64,000 bases of DNA from Streptococcus cuniculi (GCF_004570575.1 NZ_SPPD01000003.1:62001-126000); one strand, 5' to 3'; counted from the stretch's first letter, positions 18,490 through 27,623 are shown. The notes: generated by a model not told the origin, from the letters alone. Program-made: numbers and translations.

Positions 18490-19128
18490 CTAGTTGTTCT
18501 CACTTGTTGTAGTTCCTTGGATCGTTGGTATGCTGGAATTGGCTCCATCTGTTGCTTCTTTCATGTCCTCCAGTTTCCCATTCCAAATGGTCAACTGATT
18601 AACTAGGAGCTTATCGGAAACTTTGGAGTAGGATAACATAATCGTCTTGGTTTCTGTCTGAGTTGTTCGCTGTTGTTGCTCACTCAAATCAGAAACATAA
18701 GTCACTTGATAGGAAACTTCCGCAAGTGCAACATGGCTTTCTGTATTGACATAGATACTGGCTGATTCAAATCGGTAGTCAAGCATATAGTCTTTATAAA
18801 CTTGATTGATCGCTTTATTCTGACTTGCTTCCTCTTCTGAAAATGCTGAGTCCGTCATATAGGGTTTGATACGAGTGTTATTTTCGCCCATCTGAACCTT
18901 GGTGAAATATTGAGTGAGAAATTCTTTGACAAGCTCATCTGATAGGACTGTCGCTCTTTCCTCCTGCTTTTTCTTTGATACAAGTTTATTGGCTTCTGCT
19001 CGTATTTGGTTCTCTCTTTGCTTTGAAATGGTTTGTGAGCCAATCGTGTAGCCAATCATGACCATAAAACTGACTGCGATTAAACCTCCTACTCCAATCA
19101 GAAATCGAGCTTTCACTTTATTTAACAT
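18490..19128 (-). CDS. ICE membrane-anchored protein (transfer-associated)
   Basis: A 212-residue protein with one N-terminal membrane helix (residues 8-28, FLIGVGGLIAVSFMVMIGYT), a coiled linker and an extracytoplasmic domain (YKDYMLDYRFESASIYVNTE; VALAEVSYQVTYVSDL), ending in a Ser/Thr-rich tail. The domain arrangement recalls NTF2-like proteins such as TcpC that sit at the transfer channel, but I cannot confirm the fold. It is the last ICE gene before the inserted prenyl-synthetase cassette. Confidence 0.65.
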   Translation of the reverse strand: MLNKVKARFLIGVGGLIAVSFMVMIGYTIGSQTISKQRENQIRAEANKLVSKKKQEERATVLSDELVKEFLTQYFTKVQMGENNTRIKPYMTDSAFSEEEASQNKAINQVYKDYMLDYRFESASIYVNTESHVALAEVSYQVTYVSDLSEQQQRTTQTETKTIMLSYSKVSDKLLVNQLTIWNGKLEDMKEATDGANSSIPTIQGTTTSENN

Positions 19129-19223
19129 GGCTTACTCCTTTATTAGTGATAGCTTCATCATATCAAGATTAGCTTTGAGATTTTATCACAAGAAAATATG
19201 ATTAACTACAAAATATGGTATAC

Positions 19224-19249
19224 TAGTGATAATAAATAGTTATCGGTAG
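19224..19249 (+). repeat. 26-bp leader repeat, copy 1
   Basis: Identical over 26 bases to the complement of 21365-21390 and placed 9 bp before the membrane-protein start. It begins TAGTGATAATAAATAG and ends TTATCGGTAG. It may be a 5' untranslated control element shared by both genes. TATACT, a possible -10, lies immediately before it. Confidence 0.8.
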
Positions 19250-19258
19250 GAGAATGCT

Positions 19259-20247
19259 ATGAATATATGGATTGTTGATAAAATTCTTTCAAAAAAATAT
19301 CTATGGGGTGTTATTTTTACATGCTGGATTTTTTTTGGAATAATTCTATCAATTTTTGACTCTTCGCTGAAGAATAACTATATATACGTACTCGGTGTAA
19401 ATCTTTTGCTATTTGCACAGATTGTAACGTATCATTGCCTAATGAGGAAAGAGGATCTACTTTCATTGTCTATTTCAGGCATTACTATTGATGGATATTC
19501 GCTATTTTCGATATGTAACAGATTTGGAACTTATCTACAAAAATGGTACAGTATCATTATTTCTATAGCAATTGGAATTATCTATATCATTTCATTGATT
19601 TTGCTAAAAGTATTAATGTGGAACCAAGTTATTACAGTATACGGTAGTATTACTTTAATCTTTACAGTTTTTATTGCAATACAACTATACTTAAAGTACA
19701 TATTTTACATTCTTACTTTAAGAAAAATTGCAAATCTAGAATTTACTACATTTACTCCAATTTCTCTTCATAATCCATCTGAGGCTACTTGGATTGTTAA
19801 ATTCACAGACACAATGAGCACTTTTGGTAATTACTTTGGTGTCCTTGGGATTGCTTATACTTTATTATTTTATTTAACAACTCCTTTATCTGCTATATCA
19901 TTTTCAAATAATAAACTAAATATAAATACGTCTAATGATATTGTATTCATAATAACATGGGGAATTATCGCTATATTAATTGGTTTGGGTTATATATTGT
20001 TTGATTATCTATGGAAAAATTATATCAAGATAATTATAAAAAAATAAAGAGAAATAGACTTTTAGAATATGACAATATCTCGAATCAACAATCACAATTA
20101 AATAAAGACTTTATCGATCTCTTTAATTTATATAGAGACACACCTAATTTCCCTGAATTATTCAACGGGCAATACGTAAATCCTCTTGGTTATATTCCAG
20201 TGATAATCAACCTGTATAACGTAATAATCCCTTTTCTATCACAATAA
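19259..20247 (+). pseudogene. Six-helix membrane protein, split by -1 frame change at an A-run
   Basis: The first frame (262 aa) has six predicted membrane helices (about residues 14-33, 40-61, 95-118, 123-153, 190-211, 228-253). It ends at a run of seven A followed by TAA. A -1 shift at that run continues as IKRNRLLEYDNISNQQSQLN to a stop at 20245-20247, adding about 68 soluble residues. The run is a possible A-AAA-AAA slippery heptamer, so programmed frameshifting, RNA-polymerase slippage or a simple lesion are all possible. I do not recognise the family. The DNA is very AT-rich, unlike the flanking ICE genes. Confidence 0.6.
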
Positions 20248-20256
20248 TAACTGAAC

Positions 20257-20394
20257 AAAAGAGACTGGGCAAAACTAAAAAATTCCCCCTCCTATAAAAA
20301 TTTTATCAATCAAAAACAGCTTAGAATCACCGTTTCTGGCAATGTGATTCTAAGCTGTTTTCTATTTTTAAGACTTTTTGCCCAGCCTCTTTTT
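20257..20394. repeat. Nested palindrome between convergent genes
   Basis: Outer arms AAAAGAGACTGGGCAAAA (20257-20274) and TTTTTGCCCAGCCTCTTTTT (20375-20394) enclose inner arms with AACAGCTTAGAATCAC (from 20315) and GTGATTCTAAGCTGTTTT (20344-20361). The outer arm type (GAGnCTGGGnCAAAA) is common in intergenic repeats of lactic acid bacteria. It is placed as a bidirectional terminator and overlaps the end of the prenyl-synthetase gene by 2 bp. Confidence 0.75.
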
Positions 20395-21355
20395 ATTTGA
20401 TACTTGCCCTTGTTTTAGCTAAATTTATAGCATAATCAATAAAGAATGATAAGCGTTGCACATTCATAGTTTCTCCTAAAATATTTAAATTATTCTGTAT
20501 ATCTAATTCAATACAATAAATTTCTTTTTTTATTAAATCCAATATGTTATATTTATTCAACAAATTATCCAGAATAGAGTACTTTCCGCGATCAAGTTCG
20601 GATTTTTCTTTATAGTTAAGAGACTGTTCTAAATATGAATAACATAAATTTTTTCGCTGCTTGTTAATATCAAAATTCATATTTCCTTTATATTTTATCG
20701 AAAATTCGGGATTAAAATATACTTCACAATCATTCAACAATTGAAACAAATACCCTAATTTATAACCTACTATTTCCAAATATTGATTATTGATAGATTC
20801 ATTATAGGATTTCATGCCAATCAATAAACTATTCTGTATTACTTGAGAAGTTTGATTGTCCAAAATTTTTCTAATATCTGCAATAGCTGTCTCATTGTTA
20901 ATATTTAATTCACTCAATGTTCCTTGGCACATCTTAATAATCATCTGACTAAATAATCTAACAGTAGAATCATCAATATCTGACAGCATTTCTATACACT
21001 TTCCTAGTAAAAATACTGATATTATCAAAGCTTCATTTAGAGAATATTGTTGATGAACAGTTGGCATACCATGCCTTTTTTTATCTTGATCAATAATATC
21101 GTCAATAATAATAGAAGCCTTATGAATTAATTCGATTGCTGTGGCTGATTGATAAATAGTTTCATTTAACTCATCAGAATATAGCGTATACCCATAATAT
21201 GTTAATAGGGGGCGAAAACGACTTCCTCTTACAATTTGTAGGCTGTTATGATATGATTCAGGCAACTCTAGTAATAATGCTTTTATCCTAGAATCAATTT
21301 CAAATAAAAAGAGTTTTTCATCATTATTTAATTCAATTTCCGGCAAATTTTTCAT
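20393..21355 (-). CDS. Polyprenyl synthetase family protein, atypical second Asp motif
   Basis: A 320-residue all-helical protein. Key landmarks are IVRGSRFRPLLTYYG (substrate Arg/Lys region, normally GGKRxRP), the first Asp-rich motif IIIDDIIDQDKKRHGMPTVH and the region FQLLNDCEVYF, where canonical enzymes have DDxxD. The second motif is thus degenerate. Class I trans-prenyl synthases condense isopentenyl diphosphate with allylic diphosphates; ComQ-type relatives prenylate a peptide pheromone. No small pheromone gene is visible beside it. It has its own leader, shared with the membrane-protein gene. The core chromosome should have separate housekeeping synthases, so this is cargo. Confidence 0.78.
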   Translation of the reverse strand: MKNLPEIELNNDEKLFLFEIDSRIKALLLELPESYHNSLQIVRGSRFRPLLTYYGYTLYSDELNETIYQSATAIELIHKASIIIDDIIDQDKKRHGMPTVHQQYSLNEALIISVFLLGKCIEMLSDIDDSTVRLFSQMIIKMCQGTLSELNINNETAIADIRKILDNQTSQVIQNSLLIGMKSYNESINNQYLEIVGYKLGYLFQLLNDCEVYFNPEFSIKYKGNMNFDINKQRKNLCYSYLEQSLNYKEKSELDRGKYSILDNLLNKYNILDLIKKEIYCIELDIQNNLNILGETMNVQRLSFFIDYAINLAKTRASIK

Positions 21356-21364
21356 AGTTCTCCT

Positions 21365-21390
21365 CTACCGATAACTATTTATTATCACTA
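21365..21390 (-). repeat. 26-bp leader repeat, copy 2
   Basis: Reverse-oriented identical copy of 19224-19249, 9 bp before the prenyl-synthetase start on the minus strand. GAGGAGA follows as ribosome site. The two copies form an inverted pair enclosing both genes. Confidence 0.8.
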
Positions 21391-21445
21391 TACAAAGCAC
21401 CAAAATCAGTCTATAATAGCGTCATTATCGTTAAAGGAGACTATC

Positions 21446-22334
21446 ATGGATTATACTATTATTTCTAACTACTTGGATTATTGTAAAGCTCATAAACGCT
21501 TGAGTACACACACCTTGCGGGCTTATAAAAACGATTTAATGCAATTTTACAATTCCAATTACGAATGTGTGATAAGTTATATTGAAGGTTTGACACATTC
21601 AAACTTAAAAACTAGTACTTTACGGCGAAAAATCGCAAGTTTAAAAGTGTTCTATGGCTATCTTCAATTGAAAAATGTTATTACCGACAATCCCTTTAAT
21701 CAATTACGGTTTCAATTTCGAGCAGAAAAAACATTGCCGAAGACAATCCCTCACGATAGTTTAAAAATCCTATATACCTATCTACAAAAGAAGATGATCT
21801 CAGCCAAAACTATTTATCAAAAACAGAAAGCTGAAAGAAATTTGTTAATTGTCTCCCTATTACTTTCTACTGGCATTCGGATTTCTGAACTGTGTCATAT
21901 TCAAATCAAAGATATTAATCTAACGGAACAAACACTCCAAATTCTAGGAAAAGGTAAAAAAGAGCGTATGATTTTTATTGGGGATGAACGAACTTTTCAG
22001 TTATTAAAAGCTTATATCACTTGTTATTGCAATCATACAGACGATTATTTATTTCCCGGAAAATCCCTAAAAAAAACCACTGACAGAACAAAGTGTTCGT
22101 TTGCTTCTAAAAACAGCCAAAATACAAACCAGACTCACTACAACTATTACACCTCATATGTTTCGCCACAGCTTTGCTACGATGTTATTAGATAATGATG
22201 TCGATATTCGGTACATCCAACAGATACTTGGACACAGTTCTATTTCGATTACTCAGATATATACCCACGTATCACAATCAAGACAAAAAGAGATACTAAG
22301 TTCCTGTAATCCAATTTCATCTATCTACACTTGA
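21446..22334 (+). pseudogene. XerD-like tyrosine recombinase, +1 frameshift
   Basis: The N-terminal core-binding domain (SNYLDYCKAHKRLSTHTLRA) and the first catalytic Arg (LLSTGIRISELCHI) lie in the first frame. An A-run of eight at 22069-22076, where seven would keep frame, breaks it. The next frame carries [12 protein letters not shown] (HxxR), LGHSSISIT (His) and the nucleophile Tyr in QIYTHVSQ. Total length is about 295 residues, normal for XerC/D-type enzymes. The gene is divergent from the prenyl-synthetase gene with a TATAAT between them. Unless corrected by slippage, catalytic residues are split and the enzyme is inactive. Confidence 0.8.
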
Positions 22335-22356
22335 TTAAAAGTATACAAAAATAAAA

Positions 22357-22378
22357 GACTACCTAAAATCAGGTAGCC
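22357..22378 (-). terminator. Terminator of the 22379 gene
   Basis: Arms GACTACCT (22357-22364) and AGGTAGCC (22371-22378); on the minus strand a T-rich tract follows. It lies immediately after the stop codon. Confidence 0.75.
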
Positions 22379-22678
22379 CTATTTGTATTCCGTAATTCTA
22401 CTTTTCACGAGGTTGGTCATAAGTCCTAGCACTAGCAGAATATTAAAAAAAATAAAAAATCCTGTAAAACTCCAAACTCCATTAATTGCTAAATCTTCTG
22501 AATAGAGATATCTCTCAGTAAAGAAGAGGTAAATTCCATAGATTTCAATAAAGACTAATCCACTGATGAGTCCGATAAAAAACAAAGCACCTGAAACTTT
22601 CACAATCTGATAAAGTACAAGTAACATTAGTCCTATTGCTGCGATAATCAAAAGACTTTGTAGAATTTGCTCCAACAT
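22379..22678 (-). CDS. Small ICE membrane protein, 99 aa
   Basis: ATG 22678 with GAGGTG upstream is preferred over the upstream in-frame ATG at 22741, which overlaps the preceding gene. Three hydrophobic helices are evident (LLIIAAIGLMLLVLY, GALFFIGLISGLVFIEIYGI, GFFIFFNILLVLGLM). It has no known domain. It lies downstream of the 99-residue soluble ICE gene and the SNF2-like gene, a conserved order in such elements. Function unknown. Confidence 0.7.
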   Translation of the reverse strand: MLEQILQSLLIIAAIGLMLLVLYQIVKVSGALFFIGLISGLVFIEIYGIYLFFTERYLYSEDLAINGVWSFTGFFIFFNILLVLGLMTNLVKSRITEYK

Positions 22679-22691
22679 CTTACACCTCTTT

Positions 22692-22991
22692 CTAGGACAA
22701 GTACTTACGGTAATAATTGGCTTGTTCCTGGTCAAATTCATCTAGTTGGGCAACCAAATCAAGGTATTCTGCCTTCGTCACCTCATCTAAGTTTGGAAAA
22801 TCATTCTCACGAATTGTGATGATGAGTTCTAGCTGTCCAGTGATTTCACGCTTTGAAAAGCTATAATCAAGAGTTTCATCTTCATACTGTGCCTTTAAAG
22901 CTAGGTAGTTGGCTCTATCCTCTGGACTTGTGAAACCTTGTGCCAACCATTCTTCGAGTTGATAACGCATTTCTTCTAGTGTTTGGGCCAT
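22692..22991 (-). CDS. ICE cargo protein, 99 aa, acidic
   Basis: An acidic helical protein (MAQTLEEMRYQLEEWLAQGF ... LDEVTKAEYLDLVAQLDEFD). It directly follows the SNF2-like gene, as in ICESa2603-type elements, and may belong to the same transcript. No catalytic motif or signal peptide is seen. Function unknown. Confidence 0.7.
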   Translation of the reverse strand: MAQTLEEMRYQLEEWLAQGFTSPEDRANYLALKAQYEDETLDYSFSKREITGQLELIITIRENDFPNLDEVTKAEYLDLVAQLDEFDQEQANYYRKYLS

Positions 22992-23061
22992 GTTCTATTC
23001 TCCTTATGTGATTTCTTGACTTCATTTTACCGCGTTCAAAAATATTTGTCAGCCTTTTTTC

Positions 23062-24222
23062 TTATATCTCGAGTGCTATTTGTTGCTTCTTTTGGGGTGT
23101 TGTATCTTCACTAAACTTGGCCAAAGCTGCATCTATCTCTTCAATCTCTGCTTCTTTTTCAACCAAGGGAGCCAAAACATCATACTTAGCCTTTACAAGC
23201 TGATAGTCCTCTTCCTTTGGAAAGACTTTTTCAACTTCTACTTTGGCTACTCGTAGCTTATCTTTTAAATCCTTTACCAGCTCTTGCGTCTTTTCTTGGT
23301 CATCTATAATATGGTCAATGGCATTACTAATCCGTTGAATGGTTCCCACGTCTGATTTCAAATCAAGGGCGACAGTATACTGATTATCTCCTACAATCAT
23401 TAAAGAGACAGTCTCTGGCATGGGCTCACTAGGAGCTCGTGTTGTCATTTTCAAATCAAATCCTCTAAAGTTGGCCAGAGTCCGAACTTCCTTAGTTTCT
23501 GAGCGGTTATAGGTAATGAGTTTTCGCAGATAGTCCCCAGCTTCAGCACGACTATCCATTGATTGATTGTCAAATCGCATGACAAAATCTTGCGACTTTG
23601 TTGTCAAAGATTGGGCAATATCCTTATCATATTGACTCAACCGTTTTTCCATGATAGGGAGGTGCTTCTCGCTATAGGAAATGGTATGGCGATACTCGTC
23701 TTTGGAGCGATTAAAGGCTCGTTTTTGATTCTCTAAAACTGTCAGTTCATTTTCCAACTCCATTTTGAGTTTGAGATAAGGGTTTCCAGTTGCCAAGGCC
23801 TTAAAGTCTGAGGCGGTCATGGTTTGTTCATCAATGTCTTCAGCTGATCTCACAGGATCTTTTGAGGTCATTATCTGGGTGATATACTTGAGCTTATTCT
23901 CCTGCGTCTGCCAGAGGTAATTGTCAAAGCTCCCTTTGGTGATATAGTGATAAATATCCACCTCCTGGTGCATATTACCTTGTCGGATGAGCCTACCATT
24001 TCGCTGAACAATGTCTGAGGGCCTCCAAGGAACATCTAAGTGGTGAACAGCTTTCATGCGTGATTGTACGTTTAGACCCGTTCCACCTTTTTTCGTAGAA
24101 GTCATGAGAATCCGTACTTCCCCACTATTGACCTTTCGTGAGAGAGAGTTTTTCTTCTCATCGGTATTGGTATCATGCACAAAGGCAATTTCTTCTTTTG
24201 GAATCCCTCGATCAAAAAGCAT
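23062..24222 (-). pseudogene. C-terminal part of SNF2-like helicase/methylase of the ICE
   Basis: The surviving 386 residues begin in the second helicase lobe: ILMTSTKKGGTGLNVQS, then VPWRPSDIVQRNGRLIRQGN (motif VI) and a long coiled-coil tail ending QKKQQIALEI. In complete ICEs this protein is about 2,000 residues or more with an N-terminal methylase and helicase; here everything upstream is replaced at about 24,222 by an IS630-type fragment. The methionine at the start is inside a former LLFDRG segment, so it is not a true start. Nonfunctional as a helicase. Confidence 0.85.
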
Positions 24223-24236
24223 AGCATACTAGTATT

Positions 24237-25036
24237 ATGAAATTATCCAATAAAGACGAACAACAACTCAAAAAATTTTTAAAAGATTCTTCGGTTTCTA
24301 AATTCCATAAACGGCTTCAAATTATCTTATTCCGTTCAAAAGGAATGACCTATAAAGAGATTTCTGAATTGCTAGACTGTAACATCAGTACGATTCAACG
24401 AACTCTAGCGAAGTTTAAAGAACATGGTCTCGATGTACTCCTCCAAGAAAAACGAAGTAGCAGACATCATGCTTATCTGTCATTTGAAGAGGAAGCTGCA
24501 TTCCTGAAAAATCAACTAGAAAGAGCGCTGACTGGTGAATATGTCACGATCGCAACTCTCTATCAGGCTTATCAGAAACTGGTTGGACAAACTACTACTC
24601 GCGTAGGGTTTTACTCTCTTTTGGCTCGCCATGGCTGGCGCAAGGTTACTCCTCGCCCTGAACATCCTAAGAAAGCAGACGTAAATACGATTTTAGCGTC
24701 TAAAAATAAAATCTATATTCAAGAAGATAAGAAAGCGCTTTAAACACAGTCGTCGCTTTAATAACGTACGATTGATGTTCCAAGATGAAGCTAGTTTCGG
24801 CAGAATTAGCAAGCAAGGGAAGTGTTAGACACCAAAGGGGACTAGACCGTCTGTTCCGAGTCATCATATCCGTGAATTCCGATATTGTTATGGCGCAGTA
24901 GATGCTCGTACAGGAGAATCATTCTTTCTGATAGCAGGGCTGTAATACTGAGTGGATGAATGAGTTTCTTCGCCAGCTATCCTTAGCTTATACCAACAAT
25001 TACCTTTTATTGGTTATGGATAATACAGTATGGCAT
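24237..25036 (+). pseudogene. IS630-family transposase, degraded
   Basis: The first 168 codons are readable: a helix-turn-helix (KGMTYKEISELLDCNISTIQ) and linker (QEKRSSRHHAYLS). After the stop near 24,743 the DDE part is still recognisable in one frame (RLMFQDEASFGRISKQGK, then TRPSVPSHHIREFRYCYGAV, then NNYLLLVMDN) but contains several stops and an indel. The element replaces the 5' part of the SNF2-like gene and meets a second, oppositely oriented transposase fragment at about 25,020-25,040. Confidence 0.8.
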
Positions 25037-25370
25037 TGTCCATGACTAATATGATGTAGTCATTGGGATAAGCTGCTGATAATTGTCGTAAAAATTCATT
25101 CATCCAAGCGGTATTACAACCACCAGCTATTATGAAGAAAGATTCCCCCGTATGGGCATCTACCACACCATAGCAGTAACGAAATTCGCGAATGTGATGG
25201 CTTGAGATATTCGGGCGGTAGTTTTTAGGACTCCAACAAGCCCCCAGTTTACTAATCCGACCAAACCCTGCCTCATCTTGATACATAAGACGGGTTTGGT
25301 TATAGGAATTTTGTTCAAGAAATCACTTACTTGATTTTTCCTTGTACAAAGATTTTATTTTTAGACCCCA
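25014..25370 (-). pseudogene. IS630-family transposase fragment, inverted
   Basis: The open part (25014-25286) encodes MYQDEAGFGRISKLGACWSP through IILVMDN, the catalytic core of a related but distinct IS630 transposase. Upstream, broken frames (NKIFVQGKIK, stops) show that more of the gene once existed. It lies tail to tail with the copy at 24237. Neither has a complete catalytic domain. Confidence 0.75.
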
Positions 25371-25425
25371 ATTTGTAAAATTAAGTTAGACTTACAATAA
25401 AGTAATTAATAAGATTAAGGGAAAA

Positions 25426-25632
25426 TTGAAACCTAAGCAAACTATACAGGTAATGCATCTTGGATTTCAATCAATAAATAGAGGAATAAAATATGACAAA
25501 TCAGGTAACAAATTGGTTCGTGGTGATAAAGGAAATACCTGTAAGCGACTTGAAGTTATTGCAGAGAAAATAAAAAGAACTGAGAAAAATGGATTAGTTG
25601 AGATATTTAAATTTATCAGCATTGCTTACTAA
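25426..25632 (+). other. Orphan fragment with weak ChW-repeat resemblance
   Basis: A 68-codon open frame without a good start or ribosome site. The segment GFQSINRGIKYDKSGNKLVR followed by GDKGNTCKRLEVIAEKIK is loosely like the hydrophobic-W repeats of clostridial surface proteins (G-W/F-Q...G...G..kR-E-I). Probably a gene remnant trapped between IS debris and the nmrA-type gene. The rest of 25,371-25,680 shows nothing else that I can support. Confidence 0.25.
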
Positions 25633-25683
25633 TCTCCTTCGCTTTCCTCGATAACTCTAACTAAATTATTAGATACGAGCTGG

Positions 25684-25713
25684 CTGATACCAAATTTATT
25701 ATCGTGTTATAAT
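25684..25713 (+). promoter_or_regulatory. Promoter of the NmrA-type gene
   Basis: CTGATA (25684-25689), 18-bp spacer, TATAAT (25708-25713) with a TG extension (TGTTATAAT). The start codon follows 72 bp downstream, with AAAAAGGAG as ribosome site. Confidence 0.6.
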
Positions 25714-25785
25714 GGAGACAGTTGATAGAGTGGCTTTGTCTGTTCTGATGCTTTCAAAAGATAATACTCAAAAAGGAGAAACAAC

Positions 25786-26616
25786 ATGACAAAAATAGCA
25801 ATCACAGGAGTTACAGGGCATTTGGGTGGTTTTGTTGCTAAGGAATTATCAGAAGCGGGTGTTGCGGCATGTCACTTGGCACGCTCGCCAGAACGTGCTC
25901 CTATACTGGCAGGCGTAACTGTGAAAAAGTGCAGTTATGAGTATTCTGATGAAGCTATCGCTGCTCTATCGGGAATTGATGTACTTTTTATGATTTCAGC
26001 CAAGGAGAATCCAGAACGTTTGCAACAGCATCTGGCTTTTATTGATGCAGCTAAAGCGGCTGGTGTTAAGCATATTGTTTACACTTCATTTTACAATGCT
26101 AGTCCAAATTCAACATTTACTTTGGCGCGTGATCATGCGGCAACGGAGCAATATATTAAGGAAAAGGGATTAAGTTACACTTTTTTACGTGATAATTTTT
26201 ATATTGATTTTTTTGTTGATATGGCATGCCAATATGGTGAAATCAAAGGTCCTGCAGGTAATGGAAAAGTTTCTGCTGTTGTGCGTTCAGATGTTGCCGA
26301 TGTAGCGGTAGAAATTCTTAAAAATCCTGAAAAGTGGGTAAATCAAACCTTAAATATTACAGGGCCAGAAGAATTGACATTATCGGAAATGGCAGAGCAA
26401 ATCAGTCATTCTCTTGGAAAAACGGTGACGTACGTTGAAGAAACTGTTGAGGAAGCTTACGACTCTCGCAAAATTTGGCAAGCCGAGCAATGGGAATACG
26501 ATTCTTGGGTGTCAACTTATACCGCAATCGCTAAAGGGGAACAAGCAGGCTTATCAGATGATATTGAGTGTGTGCTAGGGAGAAGACCCAAAGGGTTGAA
26601 AGAATACCTTGCTTAA
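25786..26616 (+). CDS. NmrA-like/QorB-type NAD(P)-dependent oxidoreductase
   Basis: A 276-residue atypical SDR. The N-terminal ITGVTGHLGGFVAKEL is the NmrA-type nucleotide motif (GxxGxxG). The central IVYTSFYNASPNSTFTLARD and FLRDNFYIDFF segments match quinone reductase QorB-like proteins, which reduce quinones with NAD(P)H or act as redox sensors. It is intact, with AAAAAGGAG upstream. It precedes the beta-glucoside block on the same strand, but has its own promoter and need not be functionally linked to it. Confidence 0.85.
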   Translation: MTKIAITGVTGHLGGFVAKELSEAGVAACHLARSPERAPILAGVTVKKCSYEYSDEAIAALSGIDVLFMISAKENPERLQQHLAFIDAAKAAGVKHIVYTSFYNASPNSTFTLARDHAATEQYIKEKGLSYTFLRDNFYIDFFVDMACQYGEIKGPAGNGKVSAVVRSDVADVAVEILKNPEKWVNQTLNITGPEELTLSEMAEQISHSLGKTVTYVEETVEEAYDSRKIWQAEQWEYDSWVSTYTAIAKGEQAGLSDDIECVLGRRPKGLKEYLA

Positions 26617-26689
26617 ATGTCAGAGATAAATGTAAATGGAGCATATCCAGAAACAGTTGATTGGAATAGCATATTATGGAGGGAAAACA

Positions 26690-27565
26690 ATGCTTATTAT
26701 TGAACGTTTAATTAATCAGTCGGAATTCACGAGTAGTGAAAAGGGCGTAGCCCAATATTTGTACAGTATTGGACTGGATAGTCAAGAGATGTCTACCAGA
26801 ACGATTGCCGAGGCAACTTATACTTCTGCAGCAACAGTTGTTCGTCTTTGTAAGAAGTTAGGGTTCTCGGGTTTTGAAGAATTTAAAGAAAAATATTGTC
26901 AGGAGATCAACTATCTTAATACCCAAACTGGGAAGCTTGATATTAATTTTCCTTTTCAGAAGGGTGAGAATCTGAGTCAAATTAGTAATAAGCTTGTAAA
27001 GCTTTATGAAGATACGGTGAATGATACCTTATTTATTTTGGTTCAGCGAATGTTGAACCGCGCGGTGACCATATTGCGCATGTCAAAAACGATTCATGTA
27101 TTTTCGTACGGTACAAGTTTAAACATTGCTGAATCTTTTAGAGAAAAAATGTTAAAAATAGGTAGAAATGTCCAGATTACCAATAATCTCAATTATCAGA
27201 TTTATGAGGCTAGTTGCTTAGAAAAAGGGGATGTGGCTATTTTAATTTCTTATTCAGGAGAAACTGAAAAAATGCTGCAAATTGCAGAACTGTGTCAACA
27301 GGCTAATGTTCCGATGATTCTGTTGAGTTCTTTAGGAGAAAATTCTTTATCATCTTACAGTAATTGTAAGCTAACAATTTCCTCTAAAGAAAGTTTAGTT
27401 CAGAATATTGGAGATTTTAGTACTCACTTATCCGTGATGTTTCTGCTTGACGCCTTATATTCTGCTTATTTTCTCAAAGATTTTGACCAGCATTACGATA
27501 CAAAAATTAAAAAGGCAAAAAAATTAGAGCATATCCGCTCAAGTAGCAACCGGATGATTCAGTAA
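26690..27565 (+). CDS. MurR/RpiR family transcriptional regulator
   Basis: ATG 26690 follows GGAGG by 8 bp; an upstream in-frame ATG at 26636 lacks this. The product is 291 residues. The N-terminal RpiR helix-turn-helix includes TIAEATYTSAATVVRLCKKL; the C-terminal SIS domain (IHVFSYGTSLNIAESFREKM; GDVAILISYSGETEKML) would bind a sugar phosphate. It precedes a phospho-beta-glucosidase and its PTS permease, so it most likely controls them by sensing the phosphorylated disaccharide or glucose 6-phosphate. Confidence 0.88.
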   Translation: MLIIERLINQSEFTSSEKGVAQYLYSIGLDSQEMSTRTIAEATYTSAATVVRLCKKLGFSGFEEFKEKYCQEINYLNTQTGKLDINFPFQKGENLSQISNKLVKLYEDTVNDTLFILVQRMLNRAVTILRMSKTIHVFSYGTSLNIAESFREKMLKIGRNVQITNNLNYQIYEASCLEKGDVAILISYSGETEKMLQIAELCQQANVPMILLSSLGENSLSSYSNCKLTISSKESLVQNIGDFSTHLSVMFLLDALYSAYFLKDFDQHYDTKIKKAKKLEHIRSSSNRMIQ

Positions 27566-27623
27566 TAAAGTGTTCTGATGTTCTTTAGTTAAGCTTCTAT
27601 CTAGGTAGGATGTTGTGATTAAG

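Noticed and set aside
21446..22334. XerD-like gene as the ICE integrase
   Set aside because: It sits inside the ICE cargo rather than at an end, is frameshifted, and resembles XerC/D more than the Tn5252-type integrase; more likely tied to the inserted cassette.
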